Assembly: GCA_019802505.1 (NCBI GenBank) | Contig: JAFMOC010000299.1 | Location: 506,001-570,000, forward strand | Source: Corydoras sp. C115 | Lineage: Eukaryota; Chordata; Actinopteri; Siluriformes; Callichthyidae | DNA: 64,000 nt | Reading direction: 5' to 3' | Shown here: one piece after another, positions 1 to 11,900 of the stretch | How positions within the stretch are numbered: the first letter of the stretch is position 1 | Layout: the number at the start of each line of letters is the position of its first letter | Notes under the pieces: model-generated | Seen by the model: the letters and a program-made list of their open reading frames with translations, nothing else | Databases searched by the model: none | What the model was told of the DNA's origin: nothing | Made by a program: the position numbers and the translations under genes

Positions 1-1143
1 GACACCAATAGATATATTCCGGGCGCTGTACGGTGGATCATCTGCAAAAATTAAGATTAATGGCTGCATTTCAAACTCTTTTCCTCTTCAAAGAGGAACG
101 AGATAGGGATGTTCAGTTTCCCCCCTGTGCTTTGCCTTGTTTATTGAACCTCTAGGTCAGTGGATTAGACAAGAGCCGGACACTGAAGGGATAAAAATGA
201 GGTCCGGGGAACATAAACTTGCTTTGTTTGCTGATGATTTATTAATTTACCTACTGAGACCTACACAATCACTGCCAAAATTGATAACCTTTCTTAAAAC
301 ATATGGGATGCTCTCAGGATATAAACTCAATATTCAAAAAACTCAAGTAATGACACTGAACTATAACCCACCTGATCAGATTAGAAAGAAATGTAATCTT
401 AACTGGGACATAAATTCAATTAAATATTTAGGGGTTAATTTACCGAAAGACCTTTCAAAATTATACAACCTAAATTTCTTACCCATAAATGCAAGCATTA
501 AGTTAGATATACAGAGATGGAATAATGTACCTTATTTAGGCTTACACTCTAGAGTGGAGGCTATTAAAATGATTATGTTGCCAAAACTGCTCTACCTCTT
601 TCAAACCTTACCAGTAGAGGTCCCCCCTCAACAGTTTGATGAATGGAATATGCTAATATCAAGATTTCTGTGGAATGGGAAAAAAACCTAGGATCAGATT
701 CAGAACAATGATGCTGAGAAAAGACAGAGGAGGACTGAATCTCCCCTGCTTACGGAACTACTATCATGCGGCCCAGCTAAGACCATTACTTTGCTGGTGT
801 AGCCCAACGTATTCATCAAGATGGATTGAAATTGAGAGCCAATAGCAGCCTTAATTGCTGATGATAAATTGGAAAGTAAGTTAAGAGATGAAAATAACCC
901 TTGGATAAAGGTTGCATTGAAAACATGGCGTGAGGTAGCTAGAATATATAATATACAAAAATCATCTAGAATGCTAAGATGGTGTGCATTTGATACAGAT
1001 TTTTTGCCAAATGGGCTTGATTACCGATTTAAACTATGGATCGAAAAAGGTCTTACAAATTATTTTACTTTCTTGGACAGGGGGACCTTTATGAGTTATA
1101 ATTCACTACAACAAAGCATGGTTTGGAGTGGGATGACTTCTAT
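1..1143 (+). pseudogene. L1 ORF2 reverse transcriptase remnant
   Basis: Translated pieces resemble fish L1 ORF2: the FADD form of the reverse-transcriptase catalytic box near 230-240, then the SGYKLN motif (about 316-333) and the FLWNGKK segment near 665-690. The frame is broken: an in-frame TAG at 104-106 sits where L1 elements normally read RQGC, a one-base shift at about 690 moves the frame, and another break precedes the C-terminal piece (869 onward). It is not functional. The L1 clade rests on motif memory, not on a search. Confidence 0.75.
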
Positions 1144-1228
1144 TGTTAAAAAACAAATAAATCATATTTACATAAGTATTCACAGCCTTTGTTTAATACT
1201 TTGTAGAACCTTTGGCAGCAACTACAGC

Positions 1229-2243
1229 CTAAAGTATTTTTGAATATGATGCCACAAGCTTAGCACACCTATCTTTAGGCAGATTTGCCCATTCTTCTTT
1301 GCAGTACCTTTGAAGCTCCATCAGGTTGGATGGGAGACGTCTGTGCACAGCCATTTTCAGATCTCTCCAGAGATGTTCAATTGGATTCAAGTCTGGGCTC
1401 TGGCTGGGCCACTCCAGAACATTCACAGAGTGGTCCTGAAGCCACTTCTTTGAGATCTTGGCTGTGTGCTTCAGGTCGTTGTCCTGCTGAAAAATGAACC
1501 GTCGCCCCAGCCTGAGGTCAAGAGCGCTCTGGAGCATGTTTTCATCCAGGATGCCTCTGTACATTGCTGCATTCATCTTTCCCTCTATCCTGACTAGTCT
1601 GCCAGTTCCTGCTGCTGAAAAACATCCCCATAAGCATGATGCTGCCACAACCATCCTTGACTGTAGGGATGGTATTGGCCTTGTGATAAGCAGTGCCTGG
1701 TTTCCTCCAAACATGACGCCTGGCATTCACACCAAATAGCTCAATCTTTGTCTCATCAGACCAGAGAATTTTGTTTCTCATGGTCTGAGAGTCCTTCAGG
1801 TGCCTTTTGGCAAATTCCAAACGGGCTGCCTTGTGCCGTTTACTAAGCAGTGGCTTTTGCCTGGCCACTCTGCCATACAGGCCTGATTGGTGGATTGCTG
1901 CAGAGATGGTTGTCCCTCTGCAAGGTTCTCCTCTCTCCACGGAGGAACGCTGGCGCTCTGACAGAGTAATCATCGGGTTCTTGGTCACCTCCCAGACCAA
2001 GGCCCTTTTCCCCCAATCGCTCAATTTAGACAGCCGGCCAGCTGGACAGCCGGCCAGCTGGACAGCCGGCCAGCCGGCCAGCACCAGTCCTGGTGGTTCC
2101 AACTTCTTCCATTTACGAATGATGGAGGCCACTGTGCTCATTGGGACCTTCAAAGCAGCAGCCTCGAGACAATTTTGTCTCAGAGGTCTACAGACAATTC
2201 CTTTGACTTCATGCTTCGTGTTTGCCCTCTGAGATGCAGTCAA
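1229..2243 (-). pseudogene. Tc1 transposase, frameshifted
   Basis: The ATG at 2243 opens a 233-codon frame with the N-terminal DNA-binding region and the first catalytic block (WSDETK, about 1745-1762). The rest of the DDE domain, including the QQDND and SPDLNPIEHLW motifs, continues in another frame down to 1229. The frames separate at about 1631, where one extra base lies after the IML segment. A GC-rich tandem insert (2030-2085) also disrupts the linker that normally carries a GRP(A)K-type motif. Two independent lesions make this an inactive copy. Confidence 0.88.
2030..2085. repeat. GC-rich 16-bp tandem repeat inside the Tc1 transposase
   Basis: Units of about 16 bp (agccggccagctggac) occur twice and then as a partial unit. 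The block stays translatable on the minus strand but expands the GRPAK-like linker. Confidence 0.85.
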
Positions 2244-2559
2244 CTGTGGGACCTTATATAGACAGGTGTGTGCCTTTCCAAATCATGTCCAATCAACTGG
2301 ATTTACCACAGGTGGACTCCATTTAAGCTGCAGAAACATCTCAAGGATGATCAGTGGAAACAGGATGCACCTGAGCTCAATTTTGAGCTTCATGGCGAAG
2401 GCTGTGAATACTTATGTAAATGTGATTTCTTAGTTTTTTATTTTTAATAATTTTTCAAAACTCTCAAGAAAACTTTTTTCACATGCTCATAATGGGGTAT
2501 TTTATGTAGAATTTTGAGGAAAGAGATTAATGTAATACAATTTGAAATAAGGCTGTAAC

Positions 2560-2613
2560 GTAAGAAAATGTGGAAAAAGTGAAGCGCTGTGAATACTTTC
2601 CGGATGCACTGTA
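2560..2613. repeat. Tc1 terminal inverted repeat (surviving end)
   Basis: The terminal motif tttccggatgcactgta closes the element at a TA dinucleotide. No partner repeat is found at the other end. Confidence 0.8.
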
Positions 2614-2713
2614 TGTAATGGAAAAATTATCTTCCTCTCTTAATATCCAAAAAGGTAAATTTATTCAGTTATGGAAAAATTTTATTGAGTACATTCAACT
2701 AATAATAATAATT

Positions 2714-2988
2714 CTCATTCATTCATTTATTATCTTCCGCTTTATCCTCTATTAGGGTCGTAGTGGGGTTCCCCATGCCCATCCAGGGGAGAACGTTTTG
2801 GGCACTGGGCAGACACACTCAGGACTTGACTTGATCCATTTTTTGGACTGTGGGAGGAAACCGGAGAACCCGGAGGAAATTCACACGGACACGGGGAGAA
2901 CATGCAAACTCCACCCAGATGGGGATTCGAACCGGAAATCCCTAGCGCTGAGAGGCGAACGTGCTAACCACTAAGCCACCGTGCCGCC
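2714..2988 (-). mobile_element. V-SINE-like SINE, inserted in L1 tail
   Basis: Reference description for this family. In sense orientation a copy has a tRNA-like head (A box in ggtggcttagtggtt, B box ggttcgaatccc), then a conserved V-SINE/DANA-type core (gtttgcatgttctccccgtg through cctcccacagtcc), then a TG-rich module, and a tail ending gataatggatgg. This copy lacks the TG module and is flanked by AATAAT-rich L1 sequence. Confidence 0.85.
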
Positions 2989-3259
2989 AGTAATAATACT
3001 ATTATACTTAAATATGTAATGCTTACATTTTAGTAGGGATGTATAACAAAACCTCATTGGATGCGTGTAGGGTGTTTGTTTTATTTTTGTGTATTTGTTG
3101 TTCTTTTCATTTATGTAAAAATGGTTTATAATTTTGGAAAAATAGGGGAAAGCCTTGTATTAATGTAAAAATGCTTAAAAAATGTAATGTAAGGGTGCTT
3201 TTTTTTTCTTTATTCTTCCCCTAATAAAAAAAAAAAACCAACAACTTATGATGGTTTGA

Positions 3260-3523
3260 GGGTGGCACGGTGGTTTAGTGGTTTGACATGTTCTCCTCTC
3301 AGCAATAGGGATTCCTGGTTCGAATCACAATCTGGGTGGAGTTTGCACCTGGACTGCCCCTGCGCTCTATAATTGCACCATATAGAGTGTGTGTTCAGTG
3401 ATAGATTGCCCCCCTGTCCTAGGTGTATCTGCCCAGCGCTGGAAACGTTCTCCCCTGGGTGGGCATGGAGAACCCCCCCCCGCGACCCTAATAGAGGATA
3501 AAAGTGGAAAATGATGGATGATG
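3260..3523 (+). mobile_element. V-SINE copy, core-deleted; first of a tandem trio
   Basis: The head is complete, but most of the conserved core is missing: gtttgcacc joins sequence just before the TG module. The tail is complete and runs directly into the next copy. Confidence 0.85.
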
Positions 3524-3747
3524 GTTAGCACATTCTAACATGTTCTCCCCGTGTCCGCGTAGGTTTCCTCCGGGTTCTCCGGTTTCCTCACACAGTCCAA
3601 AAACATGGATCAAGTCAATTGAATTCTCCAAATTGCCCCATATATAGTGTGTGTGTGTGTGTGTGTGTGTGTGTCCAGAGATAGATTGCCCCCCCCCCCC
3701 CATCCCCCGGTGTATCTGCTCAGCGCCCGAGAAGTTCTCCCCTGGAT
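3524..3747 (+). mobile_element. V-SINE copy, head missing; second of trio
   Basis: It begins inside the conserved core and has a pure (TG) tract at 3647-3674. It stops at ctcccctggatgg, where a third copy joins. Confidence 0.85.
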
Positions 3748-4075
3748 GGACATGTTCTCCTCTCAGCACTAGAGATTCCTGGTTCGAATCCCAATCTGGG
3801 TGGAGTTTGCATGTTCTCCCCGTGTCCCCGTGGGTTTCCTCTGGGTTCTCCAGTTTCCTCACATAGTCGAAAAACATGGATCAAGGTGATTTGAGTTTTC
3901 CAAATAGTGCCCCATATAGTGTGTGTGTATGTGAGTGAGTGTGTGTTCAGTGATAGATTGGCCCCCCTGTCCTGGGTGTATCTACCCAGCGCCCGAAATG
4001 TTCTCCCCTGGATGGGCATAGGGAACGCCCCCCCCCACCCCGACCCTAATAGAGGATAAAGCTGATGGAAGATGG
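3748..4075 (+). mobile_element. V-SINE copy, A-box region missing; third of trio
   Basis: It starts at acatgttctcctctcagc, just after the A box, with an intact B box and core. It ends nine bases before the drc1 poly(A) signal. Confidence 0.85.
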
Positions 4076-4083
4076 TTCAGCTC

Positions 4084-4089
4084 TTTATT
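4084..4089 (-). terminator. Candidate drc1 polyadenylation signal
   Basis: AATAAA on the minus strand, 126 bp past the drc1 stop codon. It is the first canonical signal downstream of the stop. Confidence 0.6.
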
Positions 4090-4214
4090 TACTGACGTGT
4101 GTAACAGATGTGTGACATCATCATCTCAATCTCAGTTCTGTTCTATGACATCATCACATCACTCCCAGAAATTTTCTTAATGTTCATTTGAAGGTTCTAG
4201 CTGCTGCAGTGACC

Positions 4215-4262
4215 TCACTGGGCCGGGGGGGCGGTGGGGGGCATCAGCAGTTCGACGTTGAC
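4215..4262 (-). CDS. drc1: drc1 exon 17 (terminal)
   Basis: Acceptor ttcacacag, then 15 codons (VNVELLMPPTAPPAQ) and TGA. The proline-rich end corresponds to the SELQVPPTQ region of mammalian DRC1. Confidence 0.88.
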   Translation of the reverse strand, partial: VNVELLMPPTAPPAQ

Positions 4263-4989
4263 CTGTGTGAAGACAAAAAGCGAGATGTTCTAAAAGTTCT
4301 GACATCAAAGAGAAAAGCGGAGTGTTCTGCAGAACCCACAGGAGATACCTTAGAGCTCAGGTACTGATGGAGGAGCTGACGGAGTTCGGCGTTCTGCTGC
4401 TGCAGCTGCTGAGCATCGGACAGAAGCTTCGACCTTTTAGTCAGCACGGCGCTGGAACATCAGAACGTTCACGTAACAAAATGAGAGTGCTTTAAAGATC
4501 AAACAACAGTGTTTACTCACTGCCATCTCCACCATCAACCACCAGAGCACTGCTGCCTCGCTGAGAAACTCCACCCACCCACCCATCCAGGGGAGAACGT
4601 TTCGGGCGCTGGGCAGATACACCCAGGACAGGGTGCCAATCTATCACTGGACACACACACACACACACACTCTATATGGGGCAATTTGGAGAATTCAATT
4701 AACCTTGATCCATGTTTTTGGACTGTGGGAGGAAACCAGAGAACCCGGAGGAAACCCACATGGACAAGGAGAGAACATGCAAACTCCACCCAGATTGGGA
4801 TTTGAACCGGGAATCCCTAGAGCTGAGAGGAGAACATGCTAAACACTAAGCCTATCCATGCATCCATTATCTACCGCTTTATCCTCTTTTAGGGACGTGG
4901 GGGGGGTTCCCCATGCCCAACCAAAGGAGAATGTTTCGGGCGCTGGGCAGATACACCCAGGACAGGGGGGCAATCTATCACTGGACACA

Positions 4990-5025
<36 letters not shown>

Positions 5026-8000
5026 AGGGGGCAATTTGGAGAATTCACTTTACCTTGAATCCATGTTTTTGAACTGTGGAAGGAAACCCACATGACACAA
5101 GGAGAACATGCAAACTCCACCCAGATTGGGATTCGAACCGGGAATCTCTAGCAATGAGAGGAGACAATGCTAAACCACTAAGCCACTGTGACACCCACAT
5201 AATGCATAATATATAAAGGTTCCACATGGTTCCTAAAGAAAATAGAACAAAATAAAAAGGACTAAGTCCATCCACATGGGTGACACTGTGAATTAGTGGT
5301 TTGGCATGTTCTCCTCTCAGCGCTAGGGATTCCCGGTTCGAATCCAAATCTTGGTGGAGTTTGCATGTTCTCCCCGTGTCCGTGTGGGTTTCCTCCGGGT
5401 TCTCCGATTTCCTCCCACAGTCCAAAAACATGGATTCAAGTAAAGTGAATGCTCCAAATTGCCCCATATAGAGTGTGTCTGTGTGTGTGAGTGTGTGTAC
5501 AGTGATCGATTGGTGCCCTGTCCTGGGTGTAACTGACCAGTGACCCTAATATAGGACTAAGCAGAAGATAATGGATGGTCAGTTCATGGTCAGTGGAGCT
5601 GATAATTCGGATTAAATTGGGGTAGAATGTCTGTGCATCCCATAATAAACAAACGTGATCAACCGAGGCGGTGGTGACCGGACATGAGCATGTTCTCACT
5701 CACTGATACTTCTCCAGGGCCAGGTCCAGCTCTTTCCACATCCTGAGTTTGGACTCTGGGATGATGTGGACCATGCTGTCCCAGTACGCTGCGTCCTCCG
5801 AGTCGTCTCGTCCTGCGGGGACCGCAATTCTTCTCAGCTCTGGAGGTTTAGCTCTGCCATAAAAACAGTTACACTGTTAGAATCCACCCATTCATTATCT
5901 TCTGCTTTATCCTCTATTAGGGTTGCACGGTGGGGGGTGTTCCCCATGCCCATCCAGGGGAGAACGTTTCGGGCGCTGGGCAGATACACCCAGGACAGAG
6001 GGGCAATCTATCACTGGACACTCACTCACTCACACACACACACACTCTATATGGGGCAATTTGGAGAATTCAATTCACTTTGATCCATGTTTTTGGACTG
6101 TGGGAGGAAACCGGAGAACCCGGAGGAAACCCACGCTGACACAGGGAGAACATGCAAACTCCACCCAGATTGGGATTCAAACCGGGAACCGGGAGCTGAG
6201 AGGAGAACAAACCAACCACTAAGCCACCATGCCACCCGTTGTTAGAACCCTCACTTTATTTTGACCTTTGATGATGTGGACATTTATTAAAATAAACACG
6301 TTTAATTAATTCTGTAGATTAAAGGTGTAGATCTGAGTGTTGGGTGGCACGGTGGCTTAGTGGTTTAGCATGTTCTCCTCTCAGCGCTAGGGATTCCCGG
6401 TTCGAATCCCAATCTTGGTGGAGTTTGCATGTTCTCCCCGTGTCCACTTGGATGTCCTCCGGGTTCTCCGGTTTCCTCCCACAGTCCAAAAACATGGATC
6501 AAGGTGAAATGAATTCTCCAAATTGCCCCATATAGAGTGAGTGTGTGTGTGTGAGTGAGTGTGTGCCCAGCAATTGCCCCCCCTTTCCTGGGTGTATCTG
6601 CCCTGCCAAAATGGAAAGAAATTTTTTTTCTATAAATGCGTCTACAGTTTGGTTAAGATTTAAAGTTAATTCATAAAATAAATTTGATCTTTATTTATAT
6701 AAATAAATGTAATGTATAAATGTTTTAATGTTTTCGTGTCGTGTGAACGTTTGCACTCAGACCTCTTTCTGCAGAACTGAGCAGTAAAGGCGCGCAGAAC
6801 CCGCAGAACATCATTTGGATGGATGAGCTCATCATGTTCTTCCACTGAGGTGTCCTCCTAAAACACGAGGTGATGAACAATAAAATAAATTATTCATTCA
6901 TTCATTATCTTCCGCTTTATCCTCTATTAGGGTCACGGTGGGGTTCCCCATGCCCATCCAGGGGAGAACGTTTCGGGCGCTGGGCAGATAGACCCAGGAC
7001 AGGGCGCCAATCCATCGCTGGGCACACACTCACTCACACAAACACACTCTATATGGGGCATTTTTTGAGAATTCAATTGACTTGATCCATGTTTTTGGAC
7101 TGTGGGAGGAAACCAGAGAACCCGGAGGAAACCCACGCGGACACGGGGAGAACATGGAAACTCCACCCAGATCGGGGATTTGAACCGGGACTCCCTAGCG
7201 CTGAGAGGCAAACGTGCTAACCACTAAACCACCGTGCCGCCTAAAATAAATAAATAAAATTAAATTAAATATTTAAAATAAAATAAATTAAAATAAAATA
7301 AATTATTAAAATAAAATAAGTGAAATGAAATGAAATAAAATTAAAATAAAATAAAATAAAAAATTAAATTATTAAAATAAAATAAAATAATAAATTAAAT
7401 TAAAATAAATTAAATAAAAATTAAATAAATTAAATTAAATGTTTAAAATAAAATAAAATAAAATTAATTAATTAAAATAAAAATTTATAAATAAAATAAA
7501 ATAAAATAAAATAAAATAAAAATTTAATTAAATGGCAGCACGGTGGCTTAGTGTTTAGCACGTTCGCCTCTCGGTTCTCGGTTCGATTCTCGGTTCTAAT
7601 CCCCATTTGGGTGGAGTTTCCATGTTCTTCCCGTGTCCGCGTGGGTTTCTTCCGGGTTCTCCGGTTTCCTCCCACAGTCCAAAAACATGGATCAAGTCAA
7701 TTGAATTCTCTAAATTGCCCCATGTAGAGTGTGTCTGTGTGAGTGAGTGTGTGCCCAGCGATGGATTGGCACCCTGTCCTGGGTGTATCTGCCCAGCGCC
7801 CGAAACGTTCTCCCCTGGATGGGCATGGGGAACCCCACCGCGACCCTAATAGAGGATAAAGCGGGAGATAATGAATGAATGAAATGAAATGAAATGAAAG
7901 GAATTGAAATTAAATTAAAATAAATAAATAAAAATTTAATCACTTACATTTGGCTGGTCCAGATGTTCCTGTTTATATTTTCTGAAGAACCTGGTCATTC

Positions 8001-8872
8001 TGTAGACGCCCTCTTTATCCTCGATCCCCAGAGCCTGAAAACACTCATGTCATGACTGTACAATCTGCACAGAACCTATAAAAACTCCTGAGACAAATAC
8101 AGGAGCTATGATGACATCACAATCTCAATCAGTCTTAATTATACATCCATCCATTATATTCCGCTTTATCCTCTATTAGGGTCGTGGGGGGAAGGGGGGG
8201 GTTCTCCATGCCCATCCAGGGGAGAACGTTTTGGTCACTGGGCAGATACACCCAGGACAGGGGGGCAATCTATCACTGGACACACACTCACACAAACACA
8301 CAGACTCTATATGGGGCAATTTGGAGAACTCACTTGACCTTGATCCATGTGTTTGGACTGTGGGAGGAAACCGGAGAACCCGGAGGAAACCCACGCGGAC
8401 ACGGGGAGAACATGCAAACTCCACCCAGATTGGGATTCGAACCCCCAGTGCTGAGAGGAGAACATGCCAAACACTAAGCCTATCCATCCATCCATTATCT
8501 TCGGCTTTATCCTCTATTAGGGTTGCGAGAGGGGGGGGGGGGTTCCCCATGCCCATCCAGGGGAGAGCGTCCAATCTATCACTGGACACACACTCACTCA
8601 CACACACACCCTTTATATGGGGCAATTTGGAGAACTCAGTTGACCTTGAATCCATGTTTTTGGACTGTGAGGGGACACTGGAGAACCCAGAGGAAACCCA
8701 CATGGACACGGGGAGAACATGCTAAAGCACTAAGCCTATATATTTGTATTTCTATGTGATGATAACTCACCGAGAAGATGGATAACAGTTTGATGTTGAA
8801 CTGCTCGTCTTTCTCCAGAGGTGAGAGCAGAGTGTGGAGTCTGCTGTCGATGAGGAAGCCCTGCCAGATTGG

Positions 8873-8932
<60 letters not shown>

Positions 8933-11900
8933 TTTAAACGGCCTAGCGTCCCTGAAGAGACATCATGGTGAACTCCATCAGAACAATGTGGCGGTCCCAC
9001 CCACCGTCTCATCACACAGCAGCTCTAGCAGCCTCTTCACCGTTTTCTGATCCACCTCCACCTCCACATCCCCGCTGTCCTCCCACATCCCTCCCTCATC
9101 CTTCTCCTCCTTCCTCACGGCCGGAGCCTCCGCCCGCAGAGACGAGGCGCTAGGTGTGGCGGTGTGGCGTTGGGGCTGTACGGGGCCAGAGCGCTCCATG
9201 AAGGGCAGTGGAGGGGGGTCCCAGCTCAGTCCCATCACCTGCTCGTGGACCAGCCTGTCCGCCTCCACCGCCTTCTGCACCAGAGCCTTGGCTTCGGCCT
9301 CGTTCATCAGCCACACGTCCTCGAAGCGCTTGGCGTTGACCGACGAGAAGTGCCTTCACGTGAACACAGATATATATTTATAACATCTCTTTTTATTAAA
9401 CACTTTTCAAAAACTTACATCCATCATACATCCATCATACATCCATCATACATCCCTCATACATTCATCGTACATTCATCATACATTCATCGTACATTCA
9501 TCATACAGCCATCATACATCCACCATACATCCATCATACATTCATCATACATCCATCATACAGCCATCGTACATTCATCATACAGCCATCATACAGCCAT
9601 CATACATTCATCATACATCCATCATACAGCCATCGTACATTCATCATACAGCCATCATACAGCCATCAAACATCCATCATACATGCATCATACATTCATC
9701 ATTCATCCATCATACAGCCATCATACAGCCATCATACAGCCATCATACAGCCATGGTACATCAATCATACATTCATCATACATCCAGCATACATCCATCG
9801 TACATTCATCATACAGCCATCATACATCCATCATACATGCATCATACATTCATCAATCATACAGCCATCATACATACATCATACATTCATCATACAGCCA
9901 TCAAACATCCATCATACATGCATCATACATTCATCATTCATCCATCATACAGCCATCATACAGCCATCATACATCCATCATACAGCCATAATACATTCAT
10001 CATACATCCATCGTCCAGCCATCATACATCCATCATACATCCATCATACATCCACCATACATTCTTCATACATCCATTATACATTCATCATACATTCATC
10101 AATCATATAGCCATCATACATACATCATACATCAATCAACATCCATCATACAGCCATCATACATTCATCCTACATTCATCATACATCCATCATACATCCA
10201 TCATACGGCCATCATACATTCATCAATCATATAGCCATCATACATACATCATACATTCATCATACAGCCATCATACATCCATCATATATGCATCATACAT
10301 TCATCATTCATCCATCATACAGCCATCATACAGCCATCATACATCCATCATACAGCCATAATACATTCATCATACATCCATCGTACAGCCATCATACAGC
10401 CATCATACATCCATCATACAGCCATAATACATTCATCATACATCCATCGTAAATCCACCATACATTCTTCATACATCCATCATACATTCATCATACACTC
10501 ATCATACATGCATCATACATCAATCAACATCCATCATACATCCATCATACATTCATCTTACATCCATCATACATCTATCATACATCCATCATACATCCAT
10601 CATACGGCCATCATACGGCCATCATACATTCATCATACATCCATCATACATTTATCATACATCCATTGTACTTTCATCATACATCCATCATACATTCATC
10701 ATACATCCATCATACATTCATCATACATCCATCATACGGCCATTATACTGTACATTCATTATACATTCATCATACATCCATCATACATCCATCATACATC
10801 CATCATACACCCATTATACATTCATCATACTGCCATCATACATTCATCATACAGCCATCACACATCCATCATACAGCAATCATACATCCATTATACATTC
10901 ATCATACATTCATCATACATCCATCATACATCCATCATACACCCATTATACATTCATCATACTGCCATCATACATTCATCATACTGCCATCATACAGCCA
11001 TCACACATCCATCATACAGCCATCATACATTCATCATACATGCATCATACATCCATCGTACATTCATCATACATCCATCATACATGCATCATACAGCCAT
11101 CACACATCCATCAGTGTATGCTGTCGTTTCACCTCTTCACCCACCTCATCATTAATGGGGGGGTGTGGCGCTGAAATGATGCTGTTCCGGGGCACCATCT
11201 CAACTATGTACCCTGCAGTATCTGCCTCTTTTAGTTATGCTGCTCTAGTCAGTGATGCCGGAGTCACATGCTGCACTGTGTCAATTAATTACTTATTAAT
11301 TAAATGCCATGCTTTATTATTAGCTCTAACTGCCTTCCTTGTCTGTTTCTTTTGAGGTGTCCCCCGGCTTCCTGGAGATCTTCATCCATGGCTCTGCTGA
11401 CGAATACTGTATGGAACCTGACAAGGCGGTCCTGCAGGACGCCCCCTAATGGACTCACATATAGTTTTCCAGTTGTTAGTTTTTCCATTTGTTTAATATC
11501 TGTACATAGCTGTCCTACACTGTTGTTGCTGCCTGGCCGCTCAAGGAGGATGAGTCCCCCACTGAGTCTTGGTCCTCCCAAGGTCTCTTCCTTAAATAAC
11601 AACATAAAAGGGAGTTTTTTCTTGCCACTGTCGCTTCGGCTTGTTCTTTGGGGGTTTTCATTCTGTAAAGCTGCTTTGTGACAATGTACTGTTGTAAAAA
11701 GCGCTATATAAATAAATAACTTGAACTTGAACTTGATCCATCATACAGCCATCATACAGCCATCACACATTCATCATACAGCCATCATACATCCATCATA
11801 CATTCATCATACATCCATCATACATTCATCATACATCCATCATACATCCATCATACATGCATCATACAGCCATCACACATCCATCATACAGCCATCATAC

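Larger units (their letters stand above)
1144..2613 (-). mobile_element. Tc1-like DNA transposon, one end missing
   Basis: The right end carries the typical fish Tc1 terminal repeat (about 2563-2613) ending at a TA target. The left end lacks the matching repeat: the sequence enters directly at the internal block near 1150-1200, so the element is truncated there. The transposase lies on the minus strand. Confidence 0.85.
1..3237 (+). mobile_element. L1-clade LINE, 3' portion, interrupted by Tc1 and a SINE
   Basis: The first 1.14 kb reads as the end of L1-type ORF2. The final ORF2 codons and an AT-rich 3' UTR reappear after the Tc1 insertion (2614-2713) and after the SINE (2989-3237), ending in a run of A at about 3225-3237. 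The three blocks are best read as one old LINE tail hit by two later insertions. The 5' part lies before the window. Confidence 0.75.

Noticed and set aside
8964..9153. Pro/Ser-rich plus-strand ORF
   Set aside because: Antisense of drc1 exon 11.
11300..11605. 101-codon minus ORF repeated at 13399 and 15858
   Set aside because: It recurs because the module is duplicated; it has no recognised domain, the third copy varies, and the module's orientation by its tail is the opposite strand.
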